This document shows, piece by piece, positions 27,487 through 35,749 of a DNA stretch of 64,000 nt (within the stretch, counting starts at the first letter, position 1; the number at the start of each line of letters is the position of its first letter). The DNA comes from Runella rosea (lineage in GTDB: Bacteria; Bacteroidota; Bacteroidia; Cytophagales; Spirosomataceae). The notes under the pieces were generated by a model, which worked only from the letters and a program-made list of their open reading frames with translations, ran no database searches and was not told the origin of the DNA. Made by a program: the position numbers and the translations under genes. The stretch covers positions 4,333,501-4,397,500 of the forward strand of contig NZ_CP030850.1 in the NCBI RefSeq assembly GCF_003325355.1. The letters run 5' to 3'.

Positions 27487-27529
27487 GTTTCAATTTATTT
27501 TGAAACTATAAAAAATAAATATACTTTTG
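27487..27529 (+). promoter_or_regulatory. Promoter and operator-like palindrome of the GbsR/MarR gene
   Basis: TTTG (27499-27502), 19 bases, TACTTTTG (27522-27529) match the promoter consensus fully. A perfect inverted repeat GTTTCAA-N6-TTGAAAC (27487-27506) covers the -33 element, so binding would repress. The predicted transcript start lies at or next to the ATG at 27533, implying a leaderless or nearly leaderless mRNA. Confidence 0.6.
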
Positions 27530-27532
27530 GCT

Positions 27533-28039
27533 ATGGAATTAGTAGAAGCAAAAGGCCGTTTTATTCAGGCGTGGGGAACATTGGCAACCCAATGGGGAAT
27601 TAATCGCACAATGGCTCAGATTCATGCGCTATTGATGATTTCTCCCGATTCGCTGACAACCGAAGACCTTATGGAACAACTTCAGATTTCAAGAGGGAAC
27701 GTTAGTATGAACCTGCGAGACCTAATGGATTGGGGGTTGGTTTTTAAAGAATTACGTTCAGGCGAGCGTAAGGAATACTTTTATGCCGAAAAAGATGCTT
27801 GGAAGGTAGCGAAACAGGTAGCTAAAGAACGCAGAAAACGTGAGTTGGAGCCTGTAGTAAAGTTATTGGATGAACTAAAAAATGTGCCAGTTCGCTTTGG
27901 GAATCGTGAATCCGAAACATTTCATTCAACGATTGAGAGTATAAGCAGAGTTGTAAATCTTGCCGACGGAACGCTAGATGCTGCCATGAAAGCAGAAGAA
28001 AGCCTTATATTAGGAAGCTTGATAAAGCTTCTTCGCTAA
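27533..28039 (+). CDS. GbsR/MarR-type transcription regulator
   Basis: A 168-residue winged-helix regulator from the ATG at 27533 (MELVEAKGRF). The DNA-binding part covers about residues 20-95, with LTTEDLMEQLQISRGNVSMNLRDLMDWGLVFKEL as helix-turn-helix and wing. The GbsR subgroup is recognised by WGINRTMAQIHALLMISPDSLTTEDLM. It probably controls itself and the next two genes, since TTTCA-N8-TGAAA occurs in both promoters. Ligand unknown; GbsR in Bacillus senses choline, but that cannot be carried over. Confidence 0.85.
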   Translation: MELVEAKGRFIQAWGTLATQWGINRTMAQIHALLMISPDSLTTEDLMEQLQISRGNVSMNLRDLMDWGLVFKELRSGERKEYFYAEKDAWKVAKQVAKERRKRELEPVVKLLDELKNVPVRFGNRESETFHSTIESISRVVNLADGTLDAAMKAEESLILGSLIKLLR

Positions 28040-28089
28040 AATGAGTTTTTTTATCGCACATTAATTTGTGTTATTTTTTGAAAATTTAA

Positions 28090-28119
28090 TTTCAATAATT
28101 TCTGAAATTTCTAAATTTG
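28090..28119 (+). promoter_or_regulatory. Promoter and second copy of the GbsR-linked palindrome
   Basis: AATTTCA-N8-TGAAATT (28088-28109) contains TTTCA-N8-TGAAA (28090-28107), the same core and spacing as at 27488-27505. It lies next to TAAATTTG (28112-28119), a perfect -7 element, eight bases before the next gene's start. Confidence 0.6.
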
Positions 28120-28126
28120 CAATAAT

Positions 28127-28702
28127 ATGAATCGTGTCATGAATTTTCCAGAGCGTTCATTGGAAGTGACGTCTGCCTTTCGCCAAAAATGGTTTTGGAT
28201 GTGGGCGTTGCTGCCTATTGCTGCTTACTATGCAAGTTGGCTAATGATGACGGTACCGTTCCCTCTATTTTTAGTCATAGCTCAGTGGTGGGCGTTAGAC
28301 CATAACAAATGGAAAGAAAATCCTAAAATTTGGCTCTGGAATTTTGTGATTTTTGTCTTAACAGGGTTAGTATTAGTGATGCTGCTTGACCATTTGACAA
28401 TTTCTGAAGACTACACTCTTTTTGTTGTTATCTTTTTCGTTATCTATTATGGAATACAGACATTAAATGAGTTTTTGCTTGTTAAAGTATTTATGAAATG
28501 GCGCTTTGGGTTTTGGTCAGTTGCTAATTTACTGGCTGCATTGTTCTGGATAGGGATATTATTATTCGGAAAAGCGGTAATTGATAATCAAATTAAGTTC
28601 GAGTATCTTCTTTGGATAATTATTCCCATTATGGGCTTCATTTCAAATATCATTACTGGTTTAGGAATTCATTTGGCCACTCAATCACGCTACGGAGTAT
28701 GA
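28127..28702 (+). CDS. Multi-pass membrane protein of unknown function
   Basis: A 191-residue protein with about six membrane segments (roughly residues 23-40, 42-58, 74-92, 98-115, 131-148, 160-180). It is rich in Trp and aromatic residues and has no signal motif or catalytic pattern that I recognise. An alternative start is the ATG at 28139. Its stop overlaps the start of the epimerase gene (ATGA at 28699-28702), so translation is coupled. Its promoter carries the GbsR-linked palindrome. Confidence 0.7.
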   Translation: MNRVMNFPERSLEVTSAFRQKWFWMWALLPIAAYYASWLMMTVPFPLFLVIAQWWALDHNKWKENPKIWLWNFVIFVLTGLVLVMLLDHLTISEDYTLFVVIFFVIYYGIQTLNEFLLVKVFMKWRFGFWSVANLLAALFWIGILLFGKAVIDNQIKFEYLLWIIIPIMGFISNIITGLGIHLATQSRYGV

Positions 28703-29613
28703 AAAAGATTGTAATTGCTGGCGGAACAGGGTATTTAGGAAATGTACTCGTTCAATATTTTATGTCATTAGGATATGAATGTGTTGTTCTGACAAGACAA
28801 GCCCTGAAGTCCTTTGAGGGAGTCAGATATATACAGTGGAATGCTAAAAAATTGGGAAATTGGACTGAAGAGTTGGAAAATACAGAAGCGCTTATTAACC
28901 TAACGGGTAAAAGTGTCAACTGCCGTTATAATGCTCAAAATCGACTTGATATTTTTAACTCCCGTCAATTATCCACACTCGTATTGGGAGAGGCCATCCA
29001 ACAATGCAAAAATCCTCCAAAAATTTGGATTAACTCTTCGTCAGCAACCATTTATCGACACGCCCCAGACCGCCCAATGGATGAATTTGATGGTGAGATA
29101 GGAGAGGGATTTTCGGTAGAGGTCTGTAAATTATGGGAACACACATTTAATGGTTTTAATTTGCTCAAAACACGAAAAATCATCATTCGGTCAGCCTTGG
29201 TATTGGGCAAAGATGGCGGTGTTTTTCCAGAATTTAAAAACCTTGTTCAGATAGGACTTGGAGGCAAAATGGGAAGTGGCGCGCAAATGGTCAGTTGGAT
29301 ACATGAACAGGATTTTGTCAATGCGGTTCATTTTTTAATAAAGAATCCCGCGTGTAGCGGCATATTTAATCTTTCCGCTCCAGTACCATTATCGAACAAT
29401 GACATGATGTCGATTTTAAGACGGCAAATGAATCGACGTTTTGGTTTGCCGAGTACGCTGTGGATGTTGAAATTAGGCACTTGGTTGAAGCAAACGGAAG
29501 CGGAGTTGGTTCTTAAAAGCCGATGGGTGCTGCCAACACGATTGCAGGCAGTCGGTTTTGAATTTGAATTTATGGAGTTCGATAAGGCGGTGGATAATTT
29601 ATTGAAAACTTGA
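28699..29613 (+). CDS. TIGR01777-type NAD-dependent epimerase family protein
   Basis: A 304-residue cytosolic protein of the extended SDR group (YfcH/SULA-like). The ATG at 28699 puts the Rossmann motif GGTGYLG at residues 8-14; a longer frame start upstream lies inside the membrane protein gene and is rejected. INLTGKSVNCRYN (about 73-85) is a hallmark of TIGR01777, and SALVLGKDGGVFPEF and WIHEQDFVNAVHFLI follow. The usual SDR YxxxK is not evident. Substrate unknown. Coupled by ATGA overlap to the membrane protein before it, which suggests action on a membrane-linked compound. Confidence 0.85.
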   Translation: MKKIVIAGGTGYLGNVLVQYFMSLGYECVVLTRQALKSFEGVRYIQWNAKKLGNWTEELENTEALINLTGKSVNCRYNAQNRLDIFNSRQLSTLVLGEAIQQCKNPPKIWINSSSATIYRHAPDRPMDEFDGEIGEGFSVEVCKLWEHTFNGFNLLKTRKIIIRSALVLGKDGGVFPEFKNLVQIGLGGKMGSGAQMVSWIHEQDFVNAVHFLIKNPACSGIFNLSAPVPLSNNDMMSILRRQMNRRFGLPSTLWMLKLGTWLKQTEAELVLKSRWVLPTRLQAVGFEFEFMEFDKAVDNLLKT

Positions 29614-29632
29614 ACGTTCGGTTCATTGCTGT

Positions 29633-29640
29633 TAAGTTTG
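29633..29640 (+). promoter_or_regulatory. -7 element of the cytochrome/FG-GAP gene
   Basis: TAAGTTTG matches TAnnTTTG. CTTG at 29609-29612, twenty bases before, is one base from TTTG. Leader of about 13 bases to the ATG at 29660. Confidence 0.45.
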
Positions 29641-29659
29641 GCTTTTATTTCCCAAACCT

Positions 29660-31174
29660 ATGATGCTTCGTTCTGCGTTTGCCATTTCGTTATTGGTATT
29701 GCTTTGTTTTTTTATAGGCTGTCAAAAAGACCCTGCCCAACATGAACCGTTGGCGCGGCAGCACTGCGGCGGATGTCATTTGTTCCCCGACCCTAATTTA
29801 TTGCCCAAAACCGTTTGGGAAAAAGATGTACTACCCTATATGGCGTTGCGGTTGGGATTGGATGAAGATTTGAAAAAAATCCGAAAACTGAACGCCAACG
29901 ACCTCAAAGTAAAAGCGGTCCAACCCCTGATTTCCCGGGAAGATTGGCAAAAAGTAAAAGACTATTATTTGGACTTGGCCCCCAAGCGTCTGACCCCGCT
30001 CGTTTCGTCCCCAAAAGCAACCTTAATTGAGAAACAATTTGAAATTCGCCCTCTGTTTTCACCCATTGAACAGGAAATGGCCAACGTCACCTGCGTTCGC
30101 ATCGACGAGACCAACAAAGGCGTGTATGTAGCCGATGAAGTGAACCAAACAGTATGGCTGATGGATGCCGAAGGAAAGGCCGTTAAACGCTTTGGCGGTC
30201 AGCCGGCAGTTAGTGATTTACAGTTTTTGGATGCTTCCCATCAAAATCTTTTGGTGACCTATATTGGTGAAACCGTCAAGGTTACCTACAACGCTAACGG
30301 CTACGCACAAACAGTCAACATGGGCCAAAAAAGCGCGAATAACGCCTCGTTGTTGCTTACCAAGTTGCTTCGTCCTACGCAAACCATTCAGCAGGATTTA
30401 GACAATGACGACCAGCCCGAACTCATTACCTGCGAGTTTGGGGTCATTGAAGGGAAATTCTCCGTTTGGAAGAAAAATGTGGCGGGTACTTACGAGGCCA
30501 ACGTGCTAAGTGCTACCCCTGGAGCGCTGCGTAGTGTGGTGGTGGATTGGAACAAAGACGGAATGCCCGATTTAATGACGCTGTTTGCCCAAGGTGACGA
30601 GCGCATCGTGCTGTACCTCAACAAAGGTAACCTGAAATTTGAAGAAAAAACGCTGTTGCGCTTCCCGCCAGTGTTTGGCTCTAGCTATTTTGATGTGGTG
30701 GATATGAATAACGACGGACGATTGGATATTCTCTATACCTGTGGGGATAATGCCGACCTTTCGGTCATTTTTAAACCCTATCATGGATTGTATCTCTTTG
30801 AAAATCAAGAGAAAGGAGAGTTTAAGCAAAGCTATTTTTATCCTATCGACGGCGCCTATAAAGTGGCCCCAGCCGATGTAGATGCCGACGGGGATTTGGA
30901 TTTGGTCAGTATTGCGTTTTACGATGATATTGACACCAATCCCCAAACCAACGTTCTATATTTTGAAAATCAGAAAGGAAAATTCAAACCATGGTCTATC
31001 CCGATTGGTCGCATGGGCCGCTGGCTCACCTTAGATACTGGCGACATCGACGGTGATGGAGATATTGATTTTGCCTTGGGAAGCCACCCGTTGGGCCTTA
31101 CACCTGGAAGGATGCGCGGCACTTGGGCCCGCAACGGCTTGATGGGTGCTTATTTGTTGAATTTGAGGAAATAA
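29660..31174 (+). CDS. Lipoprotein with cytochrome c motif and FG-GAP/VCBS propeller
   Basis: A 504-residue lipoprotein. The lipobox is FFIGC (Cys near residue 21). A heme-binding CGGCH follows (about residues 36-40), with VLPYMALRLG giving a Met at a plausible ligand distance. From about residue 130 the protein is a beta-propeller of the FG-GAP/VCBS type with Ca-binding loops DLDNDDQPEL, DWNKDGMPDL, DMNNDGRLDI, DVDADGDLDL and DIDGDGDIDF. Fusion of a small cytochrome domain to such a propeller is seen in Bacteroidota and Planctomycetes proteins of unknown role; electron transfer to a substrate held on the propeller is inference. An alternative start is the next ATG (29663). Confidence 0.85.
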   Translation: MMLRSAFAISLLVLLCFFIGCQKDPAQHEPLARQHCGGCHLFPDPNLLPKTVWEKDVLPYMALRLGLDEDLKKIRKLNANDLKVKAVQPLISREDWQKVKDYYLDLAPKRLTPLVSSPKATLIEKQFEIRPLFSPIEQEMANVTCVRIDETNKGVYVADEVNQTVWLMDAEGKAVKRFGGQPAVSDLQFLDASHQNLLVTYIGETVKVTYNANGYAQTVNMGQKSANNASLLLTKLLRPTQTIQQDLDNDDQPELITCEFGVIEGKFSVWKKNVAGTYEANVLSATPGALRSVVVDWNKDGMPDLMTLFAQGDERIVLYLNKGNLKFEEKTLLRFPPVFGSSYFDVVDMNNDGRLDILYTCGDNADLSVIFKPYHGLYLFENQEKGEFKQSYFYPIDGAYKVAPADVDADGDLDLVSIAFYDDIDTNPQTNVLYFENQKGKFKPWSIPIGRMGRWLTLDTGDIDGDGDIDFALGSHPLGLTPGRMRGTWARNGLMGAYLLNLRK

Positions 31175-31215
31175 AGGGAGAATATCGGTCGTTTTTGAAC
31201 TATAACGGCCATTGT

Positions 31216-31866
31216 ATGAAACCCTTTTTACTGCTTCTTTTAGGCTTCTTTTGGAGTAGTATTGCCGCTGCTCAATATCCATCTACTAATTATTGGTTTG
31301 TAGAGTTAGGGATAGCAAATTCTGTAAATAACTCTAAATCACCTATTAAAAAAGGGAATTCGCCTGTTCTTTTATGGTCTCCCAAAAACCAAACCTATGC
31401 CAATATAGGTAGACATTTCGAGTCTACAGAGGGGCATTTTGTTGAAATATTTTTTCACAGTAGGTTTGTTGGTGATAATCTTGTGGACTCTGCCGTCTTA
31501 ACGGGAATAAGGTTAGGTACTGGCAAAAAAAGAATGAGGGGATTTATCGAAGTAGACTACGGTGGACAGAATGGTAATTTCTCATCGTATACTATACAAG
31601 ATGAGGCTGCTGGGTATTTTTACGGAGCAGGATTTCGTTATCTTTTAACTAAAAGAATGTCATTACAAATATCAGGTTTAAGGAATCATTTTTCTCAATT
31701 TTTCCAAGTACAACCGCCCTATAAACATCCTGTTCGTACTTTATTAGCTACAAGTTTGTATTGGAACCTAAATATTAAGTCTGATAAACCTGCTAAAGCC
31801 CCCAAAGTAAAGAAATTATCGCCGCGCCGTCAAAACCGTTGCCTGTATTCTCCTTCAAATACCTAA
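31216..31866 (+). CDS. Small outer-membrane-type beta protein
   Basis: A 216-residue exported protein. The ATG at 31216 begins a proper signal peptide (MKPFLLLLLGFFWSSIAAAQ); the frame is open further upstream, but that part overlaps the preceding gene. The mature part has alternating hydrophobic strands (GRHFESTEGHFVEIFFHSRF, AGYFYGAGFRYLLTKRMSLQIS), as in small outer-membrane beta barrels. The final 30 residues are basic and Pro-rich and look unlike a barrel end (KAPKVKKLSPRRQNRC), so a frameshift or a late stop change near 31790 is possible. No family recognised. Confidence 0.6.
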   Translation: MKPFLLLLLGFFWSSIAAAQYPSTNYWFVELGIANSVNNSKSPIKKGNSPVLLWSPKNQTYANIGRHFESTEGHFVEIFFHSRFVGDNLVDSAVLTGIRLGTGKKRMRGFIEVDYGGQNGNFSSYTIQDEAAGYFYGAGFRYLLTKRMSLQISGLRNHFSQFFQVQPPYKHPVRTLLATSLYWNLNIKSDKPAKAPKVKKLSPRRQNRCLYSPSNT

Positions 31867-31923
31867 TCAATTTTGGTGCTTCCGATTACGTTGCCGAACT
31901 TTGTGGCGTAAAAAATAGTAGTA

Positions 31924-31990
31924 AGTAGTGGGTATAAAGTATTGAGTATCATTATTTCGCTCAATACCCATTACTCAGTACCCAATACTT
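31924..31990. repeat. Interleaved inverted repeat upstream of rimO
   Basis: AAGTATTGAGTA (31937-31948) pairs with TACCCAATACTT (31979-31990) with one mismatch, and AGTAGTGGGTAT with ATACCCATTACT in the same stretch. The units are variants of AGTAnTGnGTAT in both directions. It could be a decayed mobile repeat or an mRNA structure just before the rimO start codon at 31998. Confidence 0.5.
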
Positions 31991-31997
31991 AGGAGAA

Positions 31998-33305
31998 ATG
32001 AAAACCAAAGGAACCAAGAAAAATAAAGTCAACATCGTGACGCTGGGTTGCAGTAAAAACCTGGTGGACAGCGAGAATATCTTTACCCAACTTAAAGGCA
32101 ACGGCTATAACGTTTCGCACGAATCTAAAAAAGACGATGCCAGCATTGTGATTGTGAACACCTGCGGGTTTATCGACAACGCCAAGCAGGAATCCATCGA
32201 TACTATTTTGCGCTATGCCGATGCCAAAGATGCGGGTTTGGTAGATAAGGTTTACGTAACAGGCTGTTTGTCACATCGCTACAAAGATGAATTGGCGGTT
32301 GAAATTCCAACCGTCGACGCTTGGTTTGGCACCAATGAACTGCCTCGCTTACTCAAAACCCTCAAAGCAGATTATAAACAGGAACTCGTCGGCGAACGTT
32401 TATTAACAACGCCTGCTCATTACGCGTATCTGAAAATTGCGGAGGGCTGCGACCGTCCATGTAGCTTTTGCGCTATTCCGCTCATGCGCGGTGGGCACGT
32501 TTCGCGGACGATTGATGATTTGGTGATTGAGGCTAAATCATTGGCCCGTCGCGGGACGAAAGAACTGATTTTGATTGCCCAAGATTTGACTTATTACGGG
32601 CTGGATATCTATAAAAAACGCAATCTGTCGGAGTTATTGAATCACCTTTCCGACGTGGAAGGCATTGAATGGATTCGTTTGCAATACGCCTACCCGTCGG
32701 GTTTTCCGATGGATGTTTTGGACGTAATGCGCGAGCGTTCCAACATTTGTAAATACTTAGATATGCCCCTTCAAAGCGGCAGTACGGAGTTGCTGAAATT
32801 GATGCGTCGCGGTATTACACGGGAAAAAACGGAGGATTTGATCAAAACCATTCGCGACAAAGTGCCCGGTATTGCGTTGCGTACGACGCTGATTGCGGGC
32901 CACCCGGGCGAGACGGAAGAAATCTTTGAAGAAACATTGGAGTTTGTGGAGCGCACTCGTTTCGACCGTTTGGGCGTGTTTACGTACTCACACGAAGAGC
33001 AAACGTTCTCCCACACCATGCCCGATGACATTCCTGCGGAAGTGAAACAACAGCGTGCCGACGACATTATGGCCGTGCAGCAGGATATTTCGTGGTCGTT
33101 GAACCAAGCCAAAATCGGCAATACGTATAAAGTGCTTTTTGACCGAAAAGAAGGCGGTTATTTTATCGGTCGAACTGAATTTGACTCCCCGGAAGTTGAT
33201 AATGAAGTGTTATTGCCAGCAAGTCAGTTTGTGCGCCAGGGTGATTTTGCCAACGTAAAAATCACCAATGCCGAGGAGTTTGATTTGTACGGTGAGTTGG
33301 TATAA
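31998..33305 (+). CDS. rimO: Ribosomal protein uS12 methylthiotransferase RimO
   Basis: A 435-residue radical SAM enzyme that methylthiolates the conserved Asp of ribosomal protein S12. N-terminal UPF0004 domain with LGCSKNLVDSE and NTCGFIDNAKQES (the three Cys that hold the second FeS cluster are in TLGC, NTC and TGC), radical SAM CDRPCSFC at Cys151, 155 and 158, and a C-terminal TRAM domain (about 372-435). GCSKN and GFI-x-AKQES separate RimO from MiaB. Full length. Confidence 0.95.
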   Translation: MKTKGTKKNKVNIVTLGCSKNLVDSENIFTQLKGNGYNVSHESKKDDASIVIVNTCGFIDNAKQESIDTILRYADAKDAGLVDKVYVTGCLSHRYKDELAVEIPTVDAWFGTNELPRLLKTLKADYKQELVGERLLTTPAHYAYLKIAEGCDRPCSFCAIPLMRGGHVSRTIDDLVIEAKSLARRGTKELILIAQDLTYYGLDIYKKRNLSELLNHLSDVEGIEWIRLQYAYPSGFPMDVLDVMRERSNICKYLDMPLQSGSTELLKLMRRGITREKTEDLIKTIRDKVPGIALRTTLIAGHPGETEEIFEETLEFVERTRFDRLGVFTYSHEEQTFSHTMPDDIPAEVKQQRADDIMAVQQDISWSLNQAKIGNTYKVLFDRKEGGYFIGRTEFDSPEVDNEVLLPASQFVRQGDFANVKITNAEEFDLYGELV

Positions 33306-33330
33306 GGTTTTGAACCGCAACGGCGGACCG

Positions 33331-33392
33331 TCACAAAGAACACTAAGTTTTACACAAAGGGCCACAAAGATTCTTCTTCGTGGCCCTTTGTG
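33331..33392. repeat. CACAAAG-type intergenic hairpin, copy B
   Basis: CACAAAGGGCCAC (33353-33365) pairs perfectly with GTGGCCCTTTGTG (33380-33392); a run of degenerate CACAAAG/CACTAAG units precedes. Between convergent genes, probably acting as terminator for both. Confidence 0.7.
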
Positions 33393-33426
33393 CTATTCTT
33401 TTAGACTGTTGCAGTTAAAATAGTAC

Positions 33427-34791
33427 CTACTTTTTCGCTTTTGCCAATTTTAACGCCTCTGTCGTTGTATAATATTTGGCAATCATATTAGGAACTTCCC
33501 ACGCAGGAAGTTTGCCCGCTTTCAAAAACTCCATGTATTTCTTGGCTACTTGAGAAAAGTGTGCTTCGTGTCCAATATCATATTTCTTGGGTACAATCAC
33601 TTCCCAGCCTTTGGCGTTTTTCTTTAACTCAATGCCCGGATACGCTGCCTGCGCTTTTTTGAAGGCTTCGGCGACAGCTTTTTCGTAGGCAGGCGTGGCA
33701 TTTACTGGCTCAATGTACAACACAGGTTTAAAGTTTTGCTCTTTGCCCTGACGAATAATCAGATTGGCCTTGCTGCCTTTCATGATCGAATAATGCGTGT
33801 CGCCCGTTCCCTGCGGTGCCTGAAAATTCCAGATTACGGATGCCCGTGCGTGAACACCTTTGAGCGTGTAATCAATCTGTCCGTTGGCATATACTTCCAG
33901 ATTCTTTCCTTTCACATCCTTTTTCAAATAATCAGGATACGTATCGCTTTTGGTTACCAGTTTAAACTGTTCGGGAGTCAGCGTTGTGGCATTGTGCGTG
34001 GCAGACAAAAGCTTTATATCTTTTTGATAATCAATGACCTGATTGGGGAAACTGCTCCATTGGATCAAATCCACCAAGTGCGTAGTCACGTCTACGATGC
34101 CTTCGCCCTGTTGGTTTACATCAAAAAACCAACTTGGACGAATCAGTGGCTCCCCCGATACATACTTAAAAAAATGGTGAACACTTTCTTTGGTAACGGC
34201 GGGGTCTTGAGGTGTACCTTTTTGTAGGGTTCCAAACAATTCGGGTAACAACGCCAATTCACGTTGCAGCGCGTTGGAGATTTCGTAACGCTCGGTCATG
34301 ATGTCGTAGAGCAATACGTTCTTCTTTTTCGCCTGTGTAAACGCATCTTTTAGTAACGTAAACCCAGCGGCATCAATGGCCATAGGTTTATCAGCCAATA
34401 CATTCAAACCAGCATCCACCGATTTTTTGATATAATCGGTCTTTTTTTGGTTATTTCCTGCCAAAACGACCAGATTACCTGCTTTTTCGGAAAGCATTTT
34501 TTGGAAAAAATCGGGCCCCGTATAGACTTTTTCGTCCCATTGAGTCGGGTCTTCGGGGCGGGAATTATATTTTTTGATTTTGTCAAGATAAGAGTCTACA
34601 TCTGGGCCTTTGGAGGCGTACACGTGCACAACAGGGTTTACATTGTCGTAACGGGTATTTTGTACCAATGCCGCATGAAAATGCCCTGGCTCCAATACAA
34701 TCAGACTGACTGATTTGTTCTTCTCTTGGCCCATGGCGGGGAGGGTTAAACTGCCGGCCGCTAACAAACAGCCTAAAACGCGTGCTTTCAT
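33427..34791 (-). CDS. Exported Gfo/Idh/MocA-like oxidoreductase
   Basis: A 454-residue protein with a Sec signal peptide (cleavage near residue 21, PAMGQEK). Residues 30-150 form a Rossmann-like half without a clear GxGxxG (SLIVLEPGHFHAALVQN), then LADKPMAID as the KP motif (near 134) and GEGIVDVTTHLVDLIQW (near 232-248) at the place of the catalytic DxxxH. The last third is the extended putative oxidoreductase C-terminal domain. The altered Rossmann motif suggests tight or unusual cofactor binding. It lies 51 bases after the nagB-like gene on the same strand and may belong to the amino-sugar unit. Confidence 0.8.
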   Translation of the reverse strand: MKARVLGCLLAAGSLTLPAMGQEKNKSVSLIVLEPGHFHAALVQNTRYDNVNPVVHVYASKGPDVDSYLDKIKKYNSRPEDPTQWDEKVYTGPDFFQKMLSEKAGNLVVLAGNNQKKTDYIKKSVDAGLNVLADKPMAIDAAGFTLLKDAFTQAKKKNVLLYDIMTERYEISNALQRELALLPELFGTLQKGTPQDPAVTKESVHHFFKYVSGEPLIRPSWFFDVNQQGEGIVDVTTHLVDLIQWSSFPNQVIDYQKDIKLLSATHNATTLTPEQFKLVTKSDTYPDYLKKDVKGKNLEVYANGQIDYTLKGVHARASVIWNFQAPQGTGDTHYSIMKGSKANLIIRQGKEQNFKPVLYIEPVNATPAYEKAVAEAFKKAQAAYPGIELKKNAKGWEVIVPKKYDIGHEAHFSQVAKKYMEFLKAGKLPAWEVPNMIAKYYTTTEALKLAKAKK

Positions 34792-34842
34792 AAATGACGT
34801 AATTGTGGGTATGTTTTTGGATAAATAAGCACCCGTGGGGTT

Positions 34843-35637
34843 TTATTTACTTGCAAATGACGCTTCTTTCATCCATTGGCTGGCGCTGTCTTGGTCAATA
34901 AACAACGTTGCGTTGGGGTGTTTTCGTAAGATTGTGGAGGGGTAAGTTTCAGTGATTTCATCCACCAATGTGTGATAAATAGCCTCAGCCTTGTGGGCAG
35001 CGGGTACCATGCAAAATACCGTCGGTGCTTTGACCAACGCCGGAATTGTAAGCGTTAGGGCATATTCGGGAACAAGTTCTAAGGAGGCAAAGCAACCGTC
35101 GTGGACTTGTTGATGGCGACTCGTTAAATCCAAATCTACTTTTTTAACCAAAACGGGGTCATTGAAGAATGCGATATGCGGATCGTTGAAGGCAATGTGG
35201 CAGTTTTCGCCAATGCCCATGCAGACGATGTCGGTCGGGTATTCATTTAGTAAAGCTTCATAGCGTAAACATTCCGCCTTAGGGTCGCTGACGTTGCCGT
35301 TGATATAAAACACGGAGCGAAGCGGTACTTTATCAAAAAAACGACCTTTCAAAAAGTTGCCAAATCGCTGCGGGGCATCCTCCGACAGGCCGATGTATTC
35401 GTCCATGTGAAAGGCATTGACGCGTTGCCAATCTATTTCAGGCTGTTGGGCCAAGGCATCCAAAAATTCATTTTGCGAGGGTGCGGCGGCGAAAATGATG
35501 TTAACAACTTCTTGGCTTTGCAGCAATTCTCTGATTTTTGCCGCGGCCATTTCACCGGCGTTTTGGCCTAATTCCTGACGGGTTTTGAATAATTTGACGT
35601 GTAGGTTGTCTATTGTTGTTTCGTGCAGATGGGACAT
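34843..35637 (-). CDS. nagB: Glucosamine-6-phosphate deaminase-like protein (NagB family)
   Basis: A 264-residue cytosolic sugar isomerase/deaminase. The start is the ATG at 35637 (MSHLHETTID); the frame extends to 35715 but that part is intergenic repeat sequence. FHMDEYIG carries the catalytic Asp, and GIGENCHIAFNDP is the ring-opening His segment, with Cys where Gly is usual and Asp in place of the Glu of E. coli NagB. It would turn glucosamine-6-phosphate into fructose-6-phosphate and ammonia; the NagB name follows family and the neighbouring nagA. Sequence between it and nagA is a CACAGAG-type repeat. Confidence 0.82.
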   Translation of the reverse strand: MSHLHETTIDNLHVKLFKTRQELGQNAGEMAAAKIRELLQSQEVVNIIFAAAPSQNEFLDALAQQPEIDWQRVNAFHMDEYIGLSEDAPQRFGNFLKGRFFDKVPLRSVFYINGNVSDPKAECLRYEALLNEYPTDIVCMGIGENCHIAFNDPHIAFFNDPVLVKKVDLDLTSRHQQVHDGCFASLELVPEYALTLTIPALVKAPTVFCMVPAAHKAEAIYHTLVDEITETYPSTILRKHPNATLFIDQDSASQWMKEASFASK

Positions 35638-35704
35638 ATCTATTATTTTTTTATAACCATGGGGTGTCACAAAGGTCGGCACAGAATTGCACGGTTTTTT
35701 TATA

Positions 35705-35749
35705 CTTTGTGTCACTCCGTGAAAGAACTCTGTGAAACTCCGTGGTTAA
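35705..35749. repeat. CACAGAG-type intergenic repeat, copy C (between nagA and nagB)
   Basis: Units ACTTTGTGTCACTCCGTG, AACTCTGTGAAACTCCGTGG follow one another just past the nagA stop. Same family as copies A and F, here without a clean hairpin and inside a co-directional unit. Confidence 0.6.

Noticed and set aside
35638-35715. N-terminal extension of the nagB-like gene
   Set aside because: The added codons lie in the intergenic repeat; MSHLHETTID matches the family start.
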